DNA of 64,000 nucleotides from Lentimicrobiaceae bacterium (lineage in GTDB: Bacteria; Bacteroidota; Bacteroidia; Bacteroidales; F082), in contig SUWT01000001.1 of NCBI GenBank assembly GCA_015061335.1, positions 1 to 64,000 on the forward strand, written 5' to 3'. The notes under the pieces were generated by a model, which was not told the DNA's origin, did not search any database, and was given only the letters and a program-made list of their open reading frames with translations. The stretch's first letter is position 1; every line of letters starts with the position of its first letter. Positions 1 through 8,208 of the stretch are shown here, one piece after another. A program made the position numbers and the translations under genes.

Positions 1-2
1 AC

Positions 3-191
3 AATATCACCATAGAGGCAGAGGATATAATTCAGATAGAGGTTTATAACACTCTCGGTCAGATGGTTGCGAGAATAGGTGCGGAAGGAAATTCTGTGGA
101 ATTGGACATGTCGTATTATTCCGATGGCATCTATCTCATCAAGACAGTCAGCAAGGAAGGCAGCACTGTCAGCAGAGTCGTGAAGATGTGA
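3..191 (+). CDS. C-terminal end of a T9SS-sorted secreted protein (5' truncated by window)
   Basis: Only the last 62 codons are in the window, open from its left edge to a TGA. The sequence reads as a type A T9SS C-terminal sorting domain: a VYNTLGQMV strand, then a segment ending DGIYLIKTV and a basic tail ending SRVVKM. The order is typical: V-Y-N/D-x-x-G-x, then the S/D-G-x-Y-x-x-x motif, then a short final strand. In known systems this domain carries outer-membrane-translocated cargo to the T9SS and is removed or modified at the surface. The catalytic or binding part lies outside the window, so function cannot be given. The same domain recurs at the ends of the proteins at 25053-27992, 45655-47706 and 47765-49054. 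Confidence 0.85.
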   Translation, partial: NITIEAEDIIQIEVYNTLGQMVARIGAEGNSVELDMSYYSDGIYLIKTVSKEGSTVSRVVKM

Positions 192-220
192 TTTAAAGTT
201 GAAAAATGATAATCCAGGTA

Positions 221-273
221 GAGACGCGTCAATGACACCTTAAAAAATAAACAAGATGTCATTGACACGTCTC
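221..273. repeat. REP-like palindrome with GAGACG ends
   Basis: Arms at 221-237 (GAGACGCGTCAATGACA) and 257-273 are reverse complements except for one position, with a 19-base A-rich loop. It lies just after the truncated cargo gene, so it may act as a terminator or mRNA-end hairpin, but there is no U-tract after it. The GAGACG core recurs in the hairpin at 8161-8194, at 34700, inside a coding sequence at 38941, and in degenerate form at 40841, which suggests a dispersed palindromic repeat family rather than a one-off terminator. Confidence 0.65.
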
Positions 274-294
274 ATTATCATTAACACGTCTCAT
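260..294 (+). repeat. Direct duplication of CATTRACACGTCTCAT
   Basis: The 16-mer CATTGACACGTCTCAT at 260-275 is repeated as CATTAACACGTCTCAT at 279-294, one substitution apart, with a 19-base period. The first copy is the right arm of the palindrome at 221-273. The second copy abuts the hexanucleotide array directly. Confidence 0.7.
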
Positions 295-382
295 CGCCAT
301 TGCCATAGCCATAGCCATCGCCATAGCCATTGCCATAGCCATCGCCATAGCCATCGCCATCGCCATCGCCATTGCCATCGCC
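295..382 (+). repeat. Hexanucleotide tandem array (NGCCAT)14
   Basis: Fourteen consecutive 6-mers of the form C/T/A-GCCAT run from 295 to 378, followed by a partial unit to 382. Only the first base of each unit varies. Both strands are open through it (His/Ser/Arg-rich on plus, Met-Ala on minus), but this is the automatic result of a 6-bp repeat. It sits between the REP-like palindrome and the promoter of the acyl-CoA operon. Copy number could vary by slippage. Confidence 0.95.
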
Positions 383-390
383 AAAAAAAA

Positions 391-418
391 CTGTTGACCG
401 TTGTTTGTGGTCTGTTGA
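391..418 (-). repeat. Heptanucleotide array, four degenerate units
   Basis: Four 7-mers (CTGTTGA, CCGTTGT, TTGTGGT, CTGTTGA) follow the A-run at 383-390. Read on the minus strand they are TCAACAG-type units, the same sequence type as the arrays inside the alpha-2-macroglobulin-like gene at 40800-40834 and 42140-42167. The array supplies the TTTG used as the likely -33 box of the downstream promoter. Confidence 0.7.
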
Positions 419-433
419 CTTTTATTATCTTTG
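404..433 (+). promoter_or_regulatory. Bacteroidetes-type promoter of the acyl-CoA operon
   Basis: TTTG at 404-407 and TATCTTTG (TAnnTTTG) at 426-433 are 18 bp apart, matching the -33/-7 pattern known for the Bacteroidetes primary sigma factor. The -7 box ends 21 bases before the GTG start at 455, so the transcript leader would be only about 15 nt. Confidence 0.75.
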
Positions 434-454
434 CGACAATAAAATCTCATTATT

Positions 455-2062
455 GTGCAGACATTAAAATCAAAGATAGATCCTAATAGCAAGGAATTTC
501 AGGAAAACAAAAGAGCATATATGGCTCTCATGTCACGTTATCGTGATACTATGGATCAGTGTATGCAAGGTGGAGGTAGTTTGGCTGTTGAGAAGCATAA
601 GAAACGCCATAAGCTTCTTGCACGAGAACGCATAGATCAGCTTATTGATAAGAATACGCCTTTTTTGGAGCTATCTCCTATGGCGGCATATGATACATAT
701 AATAACGACTTTCCTTCTGCTGGGATTATTACCGGTATAGGAACAATTCAAGGTCGTGAGGCGATTATTGTAGCTAATGATGCCACTGTCAAAGGTGGTA
801 CTTATATGCAATATACTGTTAAGAAACACCTTCGTGCTCAGGAGATTGCGATGGAGAATAAGTTGCCCTGTGTTTATATGGTTGATAGTGGAGGAGCTTT
901 TCTTCCGGAGCAGGATACCGTTTTCCCTGATAGAGATCATTTTGGACGTTTCTTTTATAATCAGGCTAGGATGTCGGCAATGGGAATACCTCAGATCGCT
1001 ATTGTTATGGGAATGTGTACGGCGGGAGGCGCATACGTGCCAGCCATGAGTGACGAGACTATTATTGTTAGGAATCAAGGTACTATATATTTGGCGGGTC
1101 CTCCTTTGGTTAAGGCTGCTACCGGTGAGATTGTCACTGCGGAAGAATTGGGAGGTGCGGAGATGCATACCTCTGTGTCGGGTGTGGCGGACCATCTGGC
1201 TGAGAACGATAGTCATGCGATGCAGATATGTCGTAACATTTTTAAGACATTAGAGAAAAGAGAGAAGCAAAGACTGGATATTCTTCCTATAGAAGCCCCT
1301 TTATATGATCCTGAGGATCTTTATGGTATAGCGCCTATTGATTTGCGTCAGCTTGTAGATCCTCGTGAGATTATCATGCGTATAGTTGATGGAAGCCGTT
1401 TTCAAGAGTTTAAAGCTCGTTATGCCAATACTATAGTATGTGGATTCGCTCATATCATGGGTTATCCTGTCGGTATTATAGCTAATTATGGAGTTCTTTT
1501 TTCTGAGTCGGCGCTTAAGGCGACGCATTTCATTGAGCTGTGTTGTCAAAGAAACATACCGTTGGTTTTTTTGCAGAATGTTACGGGTTTTATGGTTGGA
1601 AAGCAATATGAATGTGGTGGTATCGCTAAGGATGGAGCCAAGATGGTTCATGCTGTCAGTAATGCCAATGTGCCAAAATTTACTGTCATTTTCGGTGGTT
1701 CTTTCGGAGCGGGCAACTATGGTATGGCGGGACGAGCCTATAGCCCGCGCTTGCTTTTTATGTGGCCTAATGCGAAAATCTCTGTTATGGGAGGTGAGCA
1801 GGCCGCCAGTGTGCTTACAACAGTGAAAGAAGAACAGTATCGATACAGAGGAATGGAGATATCTAAGGAAGAACTGGCGAAAATAAAGTCGGGAATATTG
1901 GAAAAATATGATTATGAAGGCTCCGCATATTACAGTACGGCACGTCTCTGGGATGATGGAATTATAGATCCTGTGGATACGAGAAAGATACTCGCTATGG
2001 GAATTGCGGCTTCACTGAATCAGCCGTTCCCTCCATTACAATTCGGAGTGTTCAGAATGTAA
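455..2062 (+). CDS. mccB: Acyl-CoA carboxylase carboxyltransferase (beta) subunit, methylcrotonyl-CoA type
   Basis: This is the carboxyltransferase subunit of a biotin-dependent acyl-CoA carboxylase. It moves CO2 from carboxybiotin to the acyl-CoA, most likely 3-methylcrotonyl-CoA, forming 3-methylglutaconyl-CoA in leucine breakdown. The 535 residues span the two crotonase-fold halves. Residues 140-260 carry blocks typical of MCC beta: [45 protein letters not shown]. Propionyl-CoA carboxylases differ in these blocks. The second half has [16 protein letters not shown], which contributes to the biotin/CoA site. The GTG start keeps the conserved N-terminal lead ([12 protein letters not shown]) and follows the promoter at 404-433 by a very short leader. 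It is first in an operon with the crotonase, the biotin carboxylase subunit and the dehydrogenase. Substrate is inferred from motifs and neighbours, not proven. Confidence 0.88.
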   Translation: MQTLKSKIDPNSKEFQENKRAYMALMSRYRDTMDQCMQGGGSLAVEKHKKRHKLLARERIDQLIDKNTPFLELSPMAAYDTYNNDFPSAGIITGIGTIQGREAIIVANDATVKGGTYMQYTVKKHLRAQEIAMENKLPCVYMVDSGGAFLPEQDTVFPDRDHFGRFFYNQARMSAMGIPQIAIVMGMCTAGGAYVPAMSDETIIVRNQGTIYLAGPPLVKAATGEIVTAEELGGAEMHTSVSGVADHLAENDSHAMQICRNIFKTLEKREKQRLDILPIEAPLYDPEDLYGIAPIDLRQLVDPREIIMRIVDGSRFQEFKARYANTIVCGFAHIMGYPVGIIANYGVLFSESALKATHFIELCCQRNIPLVFLQNVTGFMVGKQYECGGIAKDGAKMVHAVSNANVPKFTVIFGGSFGAGNYGMAGRAYSPRLLFMWPNAKISVMGGEQAASVLTTVKEEQYRYRGMEISKEELAKIKSGILEKYDYEGSAYYSTARLWDDGIIDPVDTRKILAMGIAASLNQPFPPLQFGVFRM

Positions 2063-2094
2063 ATTATAAATATCATATCTCATACTAAATAAAT

Positions 2095-2886
2095 ATGGAT
2101 TTTACAACTCTACAGATAGGTATAGAAAAGAATGTGGCACGTATAGCATTAAACCGTCCTGAGGTTCATAATGCAATGAATATTATGATGATAAAAGAGC
2201 TGTCGGAAGCTGTTGACTGGCTGGATAGTCGTGATGATATTCGTGTGATAGAGATATGTGGTAATGGAAAATCGTTCTGTTCCGGTGCTGATCTTAATTA
2301 TATGAAAGACATAGCTTCATATTCGTATAATCAGAATCTTGAAGATGCGCAGAGATTGTCGAAATTGTTTCAGAAGATATATTTCTGTAGCAAGCCTGTT
2401 ATAACCTTAGTACATGGAGCAGTCATTGGAGGAGCCAATGGTATCGTGGCCACGTCAGATATTGTTTTGGCTGAGCGTGATACGGTATTTGCTTTCAGTG
2501 AGGTGCGTTTGGGAATAACGCCGGCTACTATTTCTCCTTTTGTGATAGCACGTTGTGGTGAGATGCCTGCCAGAGAGCTTATGCTTTCTGCACGTCAGTT
2601 CAATGCCAAAGAAGCATTGGATTATAAATTGGTCAATTATGTGGGAGAAATTGATGAACTTAATCAAAGATTAGATTTTTTTATTGATAGTTTCTTGAAG
2701 GCATCGCCTGATGCCATAAGAGATTGCAAGAACCTCATAAGAGGTGTTTGTGGTAGGACTGATCCTTATTCTGATGTTTTTATGACAACAGCTATGATGA
2801 TTGCTCATGAGAGGATGTCGGAAGATGGACAGGAAGGAATGTCCGCTTTTTTGGAGAAGAGGAGACCTCGTTGGCATGACGAATGA
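2095..2886 (+). CDS. Enoyl-CoA hydratase/isomerase family, methylglutaconyl-CoA hydratase-like
   Basis: A 263-residue crotonase-fold protein lying 32 bp after the carboxyltransferase gene. The oxyanion-hole blocks are visible: CSGADLNYM near residue 65 and HGAVIGGANGIVATSDI near residue 105. The following SEVRLGITPATISPFVI closely resembles LiuC/AUH-type 3-methylglutaconyl-CoA hydratases. Those hydrate 3-methylglutaconyl-CoA to HMG-CoA, the step after methylcrotonyl-CoA carboxylase in leucine degradation, so motif and context agree. No HMG-CoA lyase (the next enzyme) is in the window. A generic short-chain enoyl-CoA hydratase is the main alternative. Confidence 0.85.
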   Translation: MDFTTLQIGIEKNVARIALNRPEVHNAMNIMMIKELSEAVDWLDSRDDIRVIEICGNGKSFCSGADLNYMKDIASYSYNQNLEDAQRLSKLFQKIYFCSKPVITLVHGAVIGGANGIVATSDIVLAERDTVFAFSEVRLGITPATISPFVIARCGEMPARELMLSARQFNAKEALDYKLVNYVGEIDELNQRLDFFIDSFLKASPDAIRDCKNLIRGVCGRTDPYSDVFMTTAMMIAHERMSEDGQEGMSAFLEKRRPRWHDE

Positions 2887-2946
2887 TCATTTTTTGTAAA
2901 AAATGTATAATAAATGAAATGATGTTAAAGATTTCATAAAAATTAT

Positions 2947-2954
2947 TATCTTTG
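2947..2954 (+). promoter_or_regulatory. -7 box TATCTTTG, internal promoter before mccA
   Basis: A perfect TAnnTTTG box lies in the 76-bp gap after the crotonase gene; no clear -33 TTTG is present at the usual distance. It allows separate transcription of the biotin carboxylase subunit. It also bears on the start codon, since the in-frame GTG at 2954 overlaps the last base of the box and would lie upstream of the transcription start. Confidence 0.6.
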
Positions 2955-2962
2955 TGGCAGAT

Positions 2963-4990
2963 ATGCCTTCAAAAAAAATACATAAGATATTAGTTGCGAA
3001 TAGAGGTGAGATAGCAGTTCGTATAATCAGTACCTTAAAGAAACTGAGTATTGCTTCTGTTGCTATTTATGCGGATAATGATGCGGATTCATTGCATTGT
3101 CGTCTTGCGGATGAGGCGCGGCCGATAGGATCAGGAAATCTAAAGGATACATATCTTAATATTCAGAAGATCATAGATGTAGCCTTGGACGCTGGTGCTG
3201 ATGCCATACATCCGGGTTATGGTTTTTTGTCGGAGAATGCTGATTTTGTCGAGGCCTGTCAGGCGAATAATTTGATTTTTATTGGTCCCGACGCTGCTTC
3301 TATTCGTCTTATGGGAGATAAGATAAGAGCTCGTCAGTTTGCTATTGATAATAATATTCCTGTTGTATGGGGTATGGTAGGCAGTTGTGAAGATATAATG
3401 GCGCAAGCCGCCGCCCTTCCGTATCCCGTTCTGATAAAAGCTTCTGCGGGCGGCGGCGGCAAAGGAATGCATATCGTCAACGATGCCTCACAGCTGCTTT
3501 ATGCTTTGGAACAAGCTGAAAGAGAAGCAGAAAGATATTTCGGTAACGCAAAAATATTTATCGAGAAATATATAGAAAATCCACGACATATTGAGGTACA
3601 GTTGCTCGCCGACCAGCATGGTAACGTCATTCATCTATATGAAAGAGAGTGCTCCGTACAACGTCGTTATCAAAAAATCATAGAGGAGTCTCCTTCACCT
3701 ACATTATCAGAAGAAAAACGTCAGCTTATATGCGAAACGGCTGTTTCTATATGTAAATCAATGAATTATACTAATGCGGGTACGGTAGAGTTTATACTCG
3801 ATGAAGACCATAACTTCTATTTCCTCGAAATGAATACCCGCATACAAGTGGAACATCCTGTAACAGAACAAAGAACGGGAATAGATATAGTGGAAGAACA
3901 GATCCGTATCGCTCGTGGTAAAATTATGGGATATACACAAGAATCTATTGTGAGTCACGGTCATGCTATAGAATGCCGTATTTATGCGGAAGACCCCGAA
4001 AACAATTTCATGCCCGCCCCGGCTCAACTCACACTCTATCACGAACCTCAGATGAGAGGCGTAAGAATAGATAGCGGAATAGATAGACCTAGCTGTATAT
4101 CAGATAGTTATGACCCTATGATAAGTAAACTTATCTGTCATGGCAAAACAAGAGAGTCAGCAATAGAAATCACAAGAAATGCTCTGAAAAATTATATAGT
4201 ACAAACTAAAAAAACAAATATACCATATCTTCAAAGTGTGATTGATAATCAAGATTTTATAGATAATAAAATTGATACTTCATACTGTGAGAAACATCAG
4301 CAAGAACTTCTGAATTCCATGAAGATGATGCGTGATGAAATAAAGAAAGAGGATGTGGTGGCATTATTCCTGTTCTACGATTTCAATAAATCATACCTGG
4401 AAAATAGAGAAGTGGCTAATGTCTGGGAACGAATAGGATATTGGCGTTATAATATGAATGTTGATGTCGAAGTGTCTGATCAACAGATAAATGATAATAA
4501 ACAAGGGTCGGATATATTCCACGTTCAGATAGAACGTATTCAACCTAAGTCGTTGAGTTGTACTATTAACGGACAAGCTTATCAAGTTTTGTTGTCGCAA
4601 AATGGCGGTGATATTAATAAAGTGATTATCAATGGGATGACAGAGTCGGTATTTGTTTCAGAGACATCCGACAATAGTTATTGTGTCCATCTAAAAGGTC
4701 TGGATTTTATATGTCGCCGTAATGATGAGCTCAACGATGAAAAGGATTATTCTGGTGATAACGCCAAGAATAGCGATCTGATCTATTATTCTCCTATGCC
4801 TGGGAAAGTGATAAAAGTCAATGTCAATGAAGGAGATATAGTTGAGGAAGGCACTATACTTTGTGTTGTGGAAGCTATGAAAATGGAGAATAATATCAAG
4901 TCTATGACATCTGCAAAAGTATCAAAAGTATTAGTGAAAGAAGGTGATAAAATAGATGTTAAAACAATTTTAATAGAATTGAGTATATGA
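2963..4990 (+). CDS. mccA: Acyl-CoA carboxylase alpha subunit: biotin carboxylase plus biotin carrier, MCC type
   Basis: This subunit carboxylates its own biotin with ATP and bicarbonate and hands the carboxyl group to the beta subunit. Blocks in order: ILVANRGEIAVRII at the N-terminus, HPGYGFLSENADF near 85, the ATP-grasp glycine loop KASAGGGGKGM near 160, HIEVQ and ERECSVQRRYQKIIEESP near 210-240, and the catalytic FLEMNTRIQVEHPVTE near 290. A divergent linker covers roughly 450-600, and the biotinyl domain ends the protein with VEAMKMENN, whose lysine carries biotin. At 675 residues it is the usual size for a single-chain MCC/PCC alpha subunit. I place the start at ATG 2963 rather than GTG 2954 because the latter overlaps the -7 box. 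The stop overlaps the next gene's ATG (ATGA). Confidence 0.9.
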   Translation: MPSKKIHKILVANRGEIAVRIISTLKKLSIASVAIYADNDADSLHCRLADEARPIGSGNLKDTYLNIQKIIDVALDAGADAIHPGYGFLSENADFVEACQANNLIFIGPDAASIRLMGDKIRARQFAIDNNIPVVWGMVGSCEDIMAQAAALPYPVLIKASAGGGGKGMHIVNDASQLLYALEQAEREAERYFGNAKIFIEKYIENPRHIEVQLLADQHGNVIHLYERECSVQRRYQKIIEESPSPTLSEEKRQLICETAVSICKSMNYTNAGTVEFILDEDHNFYFLEMNTRIQVEHPVTEQRTGIDIVEEQIRIARGKIMGYTQESIVSHGHAIECRIYAEDPENNFMPAPAQLTLYHEPQMRGVRIDSGIDRPSCISDSYDPMISKLICHGKTRESAIEITRNALKNYIVQTKKTNIPYLQSVIDNQDFIDNKIDTSYCEKHQQELLNSMKMMRDEIKKEDVVALFLFYDFNKSYLENREVANVWERIGYWRYNMNVDVEVSDQQINDNKQGSDIFHVQIERIQPKSLSCTINGQAYQVLLSQNGGDINKVIINGMTESVFVSETSDNSYCVHLKGLDFICRRNDELNDEKDYSGDNAKNSDLIYYSPMPGKVIKVNVNEGDIVEEGTILCVVEAMKMENNIKSMTSAKVSKVLVKEGDKIDVKTILIELSI

Positions 4991-6129
4991 ATTTTGATTT
5001 AACAAAAGAACAAATAGAACTCCGTGAGAGAATCCGTGATTTTGCTGAGAGAGAAGTAAAAGCTGTAGCTGCATATAATGATGAGCACGAGAAATTTGAT
5101 GTCGAGCTTACTATGAAAATGGCTGAGATGGGGCTTTTAGGCATCTGTGTTCCAAAAGAATATGGTGGACAAGGTCTCGATACCCTCTCATATATAATTG
5201 CAGTTGAAGAACTTTCAAGAGTTGATGGCTCTACAGCCGCTACAATTGCCGCAGGTAACTCCTTAGGTATCTCGCCTATAAAAGAATACGGAACTAAAGA
5301 ACAAAAAGAAAAATATCTTCCATTATTATGTAAAAATCGTCTTTGGGGCTTCGGTCTGACAGAGGAGACGGCAGGATGCGACTCTAGAGGTACTAAATCT
5401 ACAGCGCGTGTCGATGATGATATGTGGCTTGTGAATGGCTCCAAGATATTCATTACCAATAGTGCTACTCCAATAACCTTAGGTAGTACCATTCAGGTGG
5501 TCACTGGAGAGAAAGATGGTAAACCGGAGTTCACGACATTTTTGATTGAGAACGATACTCCTGGTTTTACCCAGGTGCCCATGAATCGTAAAATGATGTG
5601 GAGAGCGTCTAATACTGGTCGTCTTACTTTTACTGATGTTAGGTTGCCAAAGGAAAATATGTTGGGTGCTCAAGGTCAAGGCTCTCATATCATGCTCGCT
5701 ACCTTAGATGGAGGAAGATTGTCGATAGCGGCAATGGCATTGGGATGTGCACAGGGTGCATACGAAATGGCTTTGTCATACTCCAAAGAAAGAGAGCAAT
5801 TCGGAAAGCAGATATCTAAGTTCCAGGCCGTGAGTTTTAAACTGGCAGATATGGCGATGAAAATAGAAGCTGCTCGTTGCCTTCTTTATAAGGCTTGTAG
5901 AATCAAGGATATGGGCATGCCATTTGGTAAGGAAGCGGCAATGGCAAAATTATATTGCTCAGAAGTGGCTGCTGAAGTATGCGATAATGCAGTTCAAGTG
6001 ATGGGAGGTCATGGTTTATTGAAAGATTTCGATATGGAACGTTTCTATCGCGATCAAAGAATATTACAAATAGGTGAAGGGACTTCCGAGATTTTACGTT
6101 TGGTAATCTCACGGTATATTGGATGTTAA
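4987..6129 (+). CDS. Acyl-CoA dehydrogenase, short/branched-chain type
   Basis: A 380-residue FAD acyl-CoA dehydrogenase, translationally coupled to mccA by a 4-bp ATGA overlap. The order is normal: alpha-helical N-domain, beta domain with FGLTEETAGCDSRGT and TFLIENDTPGF, and C-domain with REQFGKQISKFQAVSFKLADM and a tail containing IGEGTSEILRLVISR. The Glu of GEGTSEI is at the position of the catalytic base of short- and medium-chain enzymes. Isovaleryl-CoA dehydrogenases instead use a Glu earlier (LDLERL), where this protein has LDGGRL. The active site is therefore of the butyryl/branched-short-chain kind, although the operon suggests isovaleryl-CoA as a substrate. Electrons would go to an ETF or similar carrier not found here. 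Confidence 0.88.
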   Translation: MNFDLTKEQIELRERIRDFAEREVKAVAAYNDEHEKFDVELTMKMAEMGLLGICVPKEYGGQGLDTLSYIIAVEELSRVDGSTAATIAAGNSLGISPIKEYGTKEQKEKYLPLLCKNRLWGFGLTEETAGCDSRGTKSTARVDDDMWLVNGSKIFITNSATPITLGSTIQVVTGEKDGKPEFTTFLIENDTPGFTQVPMNRKMMWRASNTGRLTFTDVRLPKENMLGAQGQGSHIMLATLDGGRLSIAAMALGCAQGAYEMALSYSKEREQFGKQISKFQAVSFKLADMAMKIEAARCLLYKACRIKDMGMPFGKEAAMAKLYCSEVAAEVCDNAVQVMGGHGLLKDFDMERFYRDQRILQIGEGTSEILRLVISRYIGC

Positions 6130-6160
6130 TAATGATTTTTAAATTATAAATAGAAGTGTT

Positions 6161-7060
6161 ATGAATAAATTAGAACAAATGTTTGAAGTGCTGCGTAGTC
6201 GTCCAAAGAAACGTTTGGCAGCAGCGTATGCTAATGATGATCATACAATATGTGCAGTTAGCGCCGCTATTGATAATGGATTGATTGAAGGTATCTTATG
6301 TGGCGATAAAGATGTTATCGCTAAGGTATGTGAAGCAGAAAACATCGACATTAATAAGTTTACCATCATTCATGAACCGGATGAGGTGAAAGCAGCTACA
6401 AAGGCTTGCGATCTTATCAATGCTGGTGAGGCTGATATCATGATGAAAGGTCTTCTTTCAACAGATAAATATATGCGCGCCATCCTTAATAAAGAACGTG
6501 GCTTATGCCCTCCTAACGCCACATTGGCTCACGTATGTGCAATAGAAAATCCTAACTATCATAAACTCTTGATCGCTAGCGACTGCGCCATTATTCCGGC
6601 TCCTGATTTCAAACAGAAACAAACTCTCTTGAAATATCTGGTATCTACAGCTAGCGCATTGGATATCAAAAATCCGAAATTGGCTTTAGTAGCTGCAACA
6701 GAACAGATGTTAGTTGGCATGCAGGCTTGCGTCGATGCCGCTCTTATCTCCAAGATGGCAGAACGTGGTCAGATTAAAGGTTGTATTGTGGATGGTCCTA
6801 TCTCATTAGACCTCGCCATCGATGCAGAAGCAGTAGCTATAAAAGGCTTTAAGAGCCCTGTGGCAGGCGATGCCGACTGTCTCTTGTTCCCAAGTATCGA
6901 AGCTGCTAACGTATTCTATAAATGCAACAGCAAATTCGACCACGCAGAGGTGGCTGCAGTAGTGATGGGTGCTAAAGTGCCTTGCGTATTGTCATCACGC
7001 GGCGATACATCTAAGACAAAATTATATTCTATAGCATTGGCAGCTTTATTGGCTAAATAA
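6161..7060 (+). CDS. ptb: Phosphate butyryltransferase (phosphate acyltransferase)
   Basis: Converts butyryl-CoA (or a similar short or branched acyl-CoA) plus phosphate to acyl phosphate and CoA. The 299-residue length is that of Ptb rather than the longer Pta. Recognisable blocks are GEADIMMKGLLSTDKYMRAIL near 90, LLIASDCAIIPAPDFKQK in the middle, and VMGAKVPCVLSSRGDTSKTKLYSIALA at the C-terminus, as in the PTA/PTB fold. It lies 31 bp after the dehydrogenase gene and 21 bp before the kinase, so Ptb and Buk probably work as a pair, giving one ATP per acyl-CoA. Substrate could be butyryl-, isobutyryl- or isovaleryl-CoA; the sequence does not decide. Confidence 0.9.
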   Translation: MNKLEQMFEVLRSRPKKRLAAAYANDDHTICAVSAAIDNGLIEGILCGDKDVIAKVCEAENIDINKFTIIHEPDEVKAATKACDLINAGEADIMMKGLLSTDKYMRAILNKERGLCPPNATLAHVCAIENPNYHKLLIASDCAIIPAPDFKQKQTLLKYLVSTASALDIKNPKLALVAATEQMLVGMQACVDAALISKMAERGQIKGCIVDGPISLDLAIDAEAVAIKGFKSPVAGDADCLLFPSIEAANVFYKCNSKFDHAEVAAVVMGAKVPCVLSSRGDTSKTKLYSIALAALLAK

Positions 7061-7081
7061 TAACAAAATAAATATAAAGTT

Positions 7082-8155
7082 ATGAGTTACAAATTATTAA
7101 TAATTAATCCGGGTTCAACATCTACAAAGGTCGCTATCTTCGTAGATAAAGAATGTATCTTTAAGAAGAATATAAAGCACTCTGCAGAAGAGATAGCTCC
7201 ATTCGAGCATATAGCAGACCAATATCATTTCCGTAAGGAAGTCATTCTCAATGAATTGAAAGAGGCTGGTATGGAAATCAATGATGTTGATATGGTAGTA
7301 GGACGTGGCGGTTTGTTAAAACCTCTTACCTCTGGTATCTATGAAGTCAATGAGGCGATGATACGCGATTTGGTCAATAGTCCTGTTGGTGAACATGCTT
7401 GTAATCTCGGTGGCTTGATAGCTGACGATATCGCTAAGTCATTAGGCGTTAAGGCTTATATCGCCGACCCTGTTATCGTTGATGAGATGGATGATGTGGC
7501 TCGTTTCTCGGGTCATCCTCTTTTCCCTCGCATGTCGGTATTCCACGCTCTTAACCAGAAGGTTATAGCACGTCAACATGCATCGACAGTTGGTAAGAAA
7601 TATGAAGATTTGAATCTTATAGGTATTCACCTTGGCGGTGGTATCTCTGTAGCCGCTCATAAAAAAGGACGCGTCGTTGACGTAAACAACGCCTTGAATG
7701 GCGATGGACCTTTCACTCCTGAACGTTCAGGCGCATTGCCGTCAGGACCTCTTATGAATGCATGCTTCAGCGGTAAATATACTAAGAAAGATATCGACCT
7801 CATGCTTAAAGGTCAAGGCGGTTTCGTGGCTTATCTCGGTACTAACGATGCCTTAGAGGTGGAAAACAGAGTTAAAGCTGGCGATAAAGAATGGGAACTC
7901 GTCTATCGCGCAATGGCTTATCAAGTAGCTAAAGAAGTAGGCGGATTGGCAGCTTCAGCATTCAGCATGGATGTAGATGCAATCTTCGTAACAGGCGGTA
8001 TGGCTTACGATAAGAACTTCTGCAAAATCCTCGATGAACATCTTCATAAAATAGCTCCTGTATGTGTATATCCTGGAGAAGATGAAATGATGGCATTGAC
8101 ATTGAACGGTTTGATGGTTCTTAATAATGAAGTAGAAGCCAAGATATACGAATAA
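7082..8155 (+). CDS. buk: Butyrate kinase
   Basis: An ASKHA-fold acyl kinase of 357 residues, the expected size. It transfers phosphate from acyl phosphate to ADP, giving the free acid and ATP. The N-terminal phosphate loop NPGSTSTKVAIF is followed by GRGGLLKPLTSGIYEVNE near 75, HALNQKVIARQHA near 155 and IGIHLGGGISVAAHKKGRVVDVNNALNGDGPFTPERSGALP near 185-225. It ends with ALTLNGLMVL, typical of Buk rather than acetate kinase. It is the last gene of the run that begins with mccB and is followed by the hairpin at 8161-8194. Confidence 0.92.
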   Translation: MSYKLLIINPGSTSTKVAIFVDKECIFKKNIKHSAEEIAPFEHIADQYHFRKEVILNELKEAGMEINDVDMVVGRGGLLKPLTSGIYEVNEAMIRDLVNSPVGEHACNLGGLIADDIAKSLGVKAYIADPVIVDEMDDVARFSGHPLFPRMSVFHALNQKVIARQHASTVGKKYEDLNLIGIHLGGGISVAAHKKGRVVDVNNALNGDGPFTPERSGALPSGPLMNACFSGKYTKKDIDLMLKGQGGFVAYLGTNDALEVENRVKAGDKEWELVYRAMAYQVAKEVGGLAASAFSMDVDAIFVTGGMAYDKNFCKILDEHLHKIAPVCVYPGEDEMMALTLNGLMVLNNEVEAKIYE

Positions 8156-8160
8156 TTTAA

Positions 8161-8194
8161 ATGAGACGTATAGATTCATTTCTATACGTCTCAT
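8161..8194. terminator. Bidirectional hairpin between convergent buk and lptA-like genes
   Basis: Perfect 14-bp arms, ATGAGACGTATAGA at 8161-8174 and its complement at 8181-8194, with a 6-base loop. It separates two convergent genes, so it probably ends both transcripts. There is no strong U-tract on either side. The GAGACG ends link it to the palindrome at 221-273. Confidence 0.75.
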
Positions 8195-8208
8195 ATCCTA
8201 ACCATTAA

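Noticed and set aside
256..492. Overlapping open frames reading His/Ser/Arg-rich on plus and Met-Ala repeats on minus
   Set aside because: Both are the automatic product of the NGCCAT hexamer array. They overlap the promoter and start of mccB, and have no other coding features.
2888..2905. AT-only palindrome CATTTTTT-GT-AAAAAATG as a terminator after the crotonase gene
   Set aside because: A 2-base loop and all-A/T stem after the first pair make it too weak; the mccA promoter follows at once.
2954..2962. GTG 2954 as start of mccA
   Set aside because: The G of this GTG is the last base of the -7 box TATCTTTG, so it would be upstream of the transcript; ATG 2963 is in frame and suffices.
4959..5492. 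Minus-strand frame of 177 codons opposite the acyl-CoA dehydrogenase
   Set aside because: Shadow of a well-conserved plus-strand gene; no recognisable motifs, no promoter.
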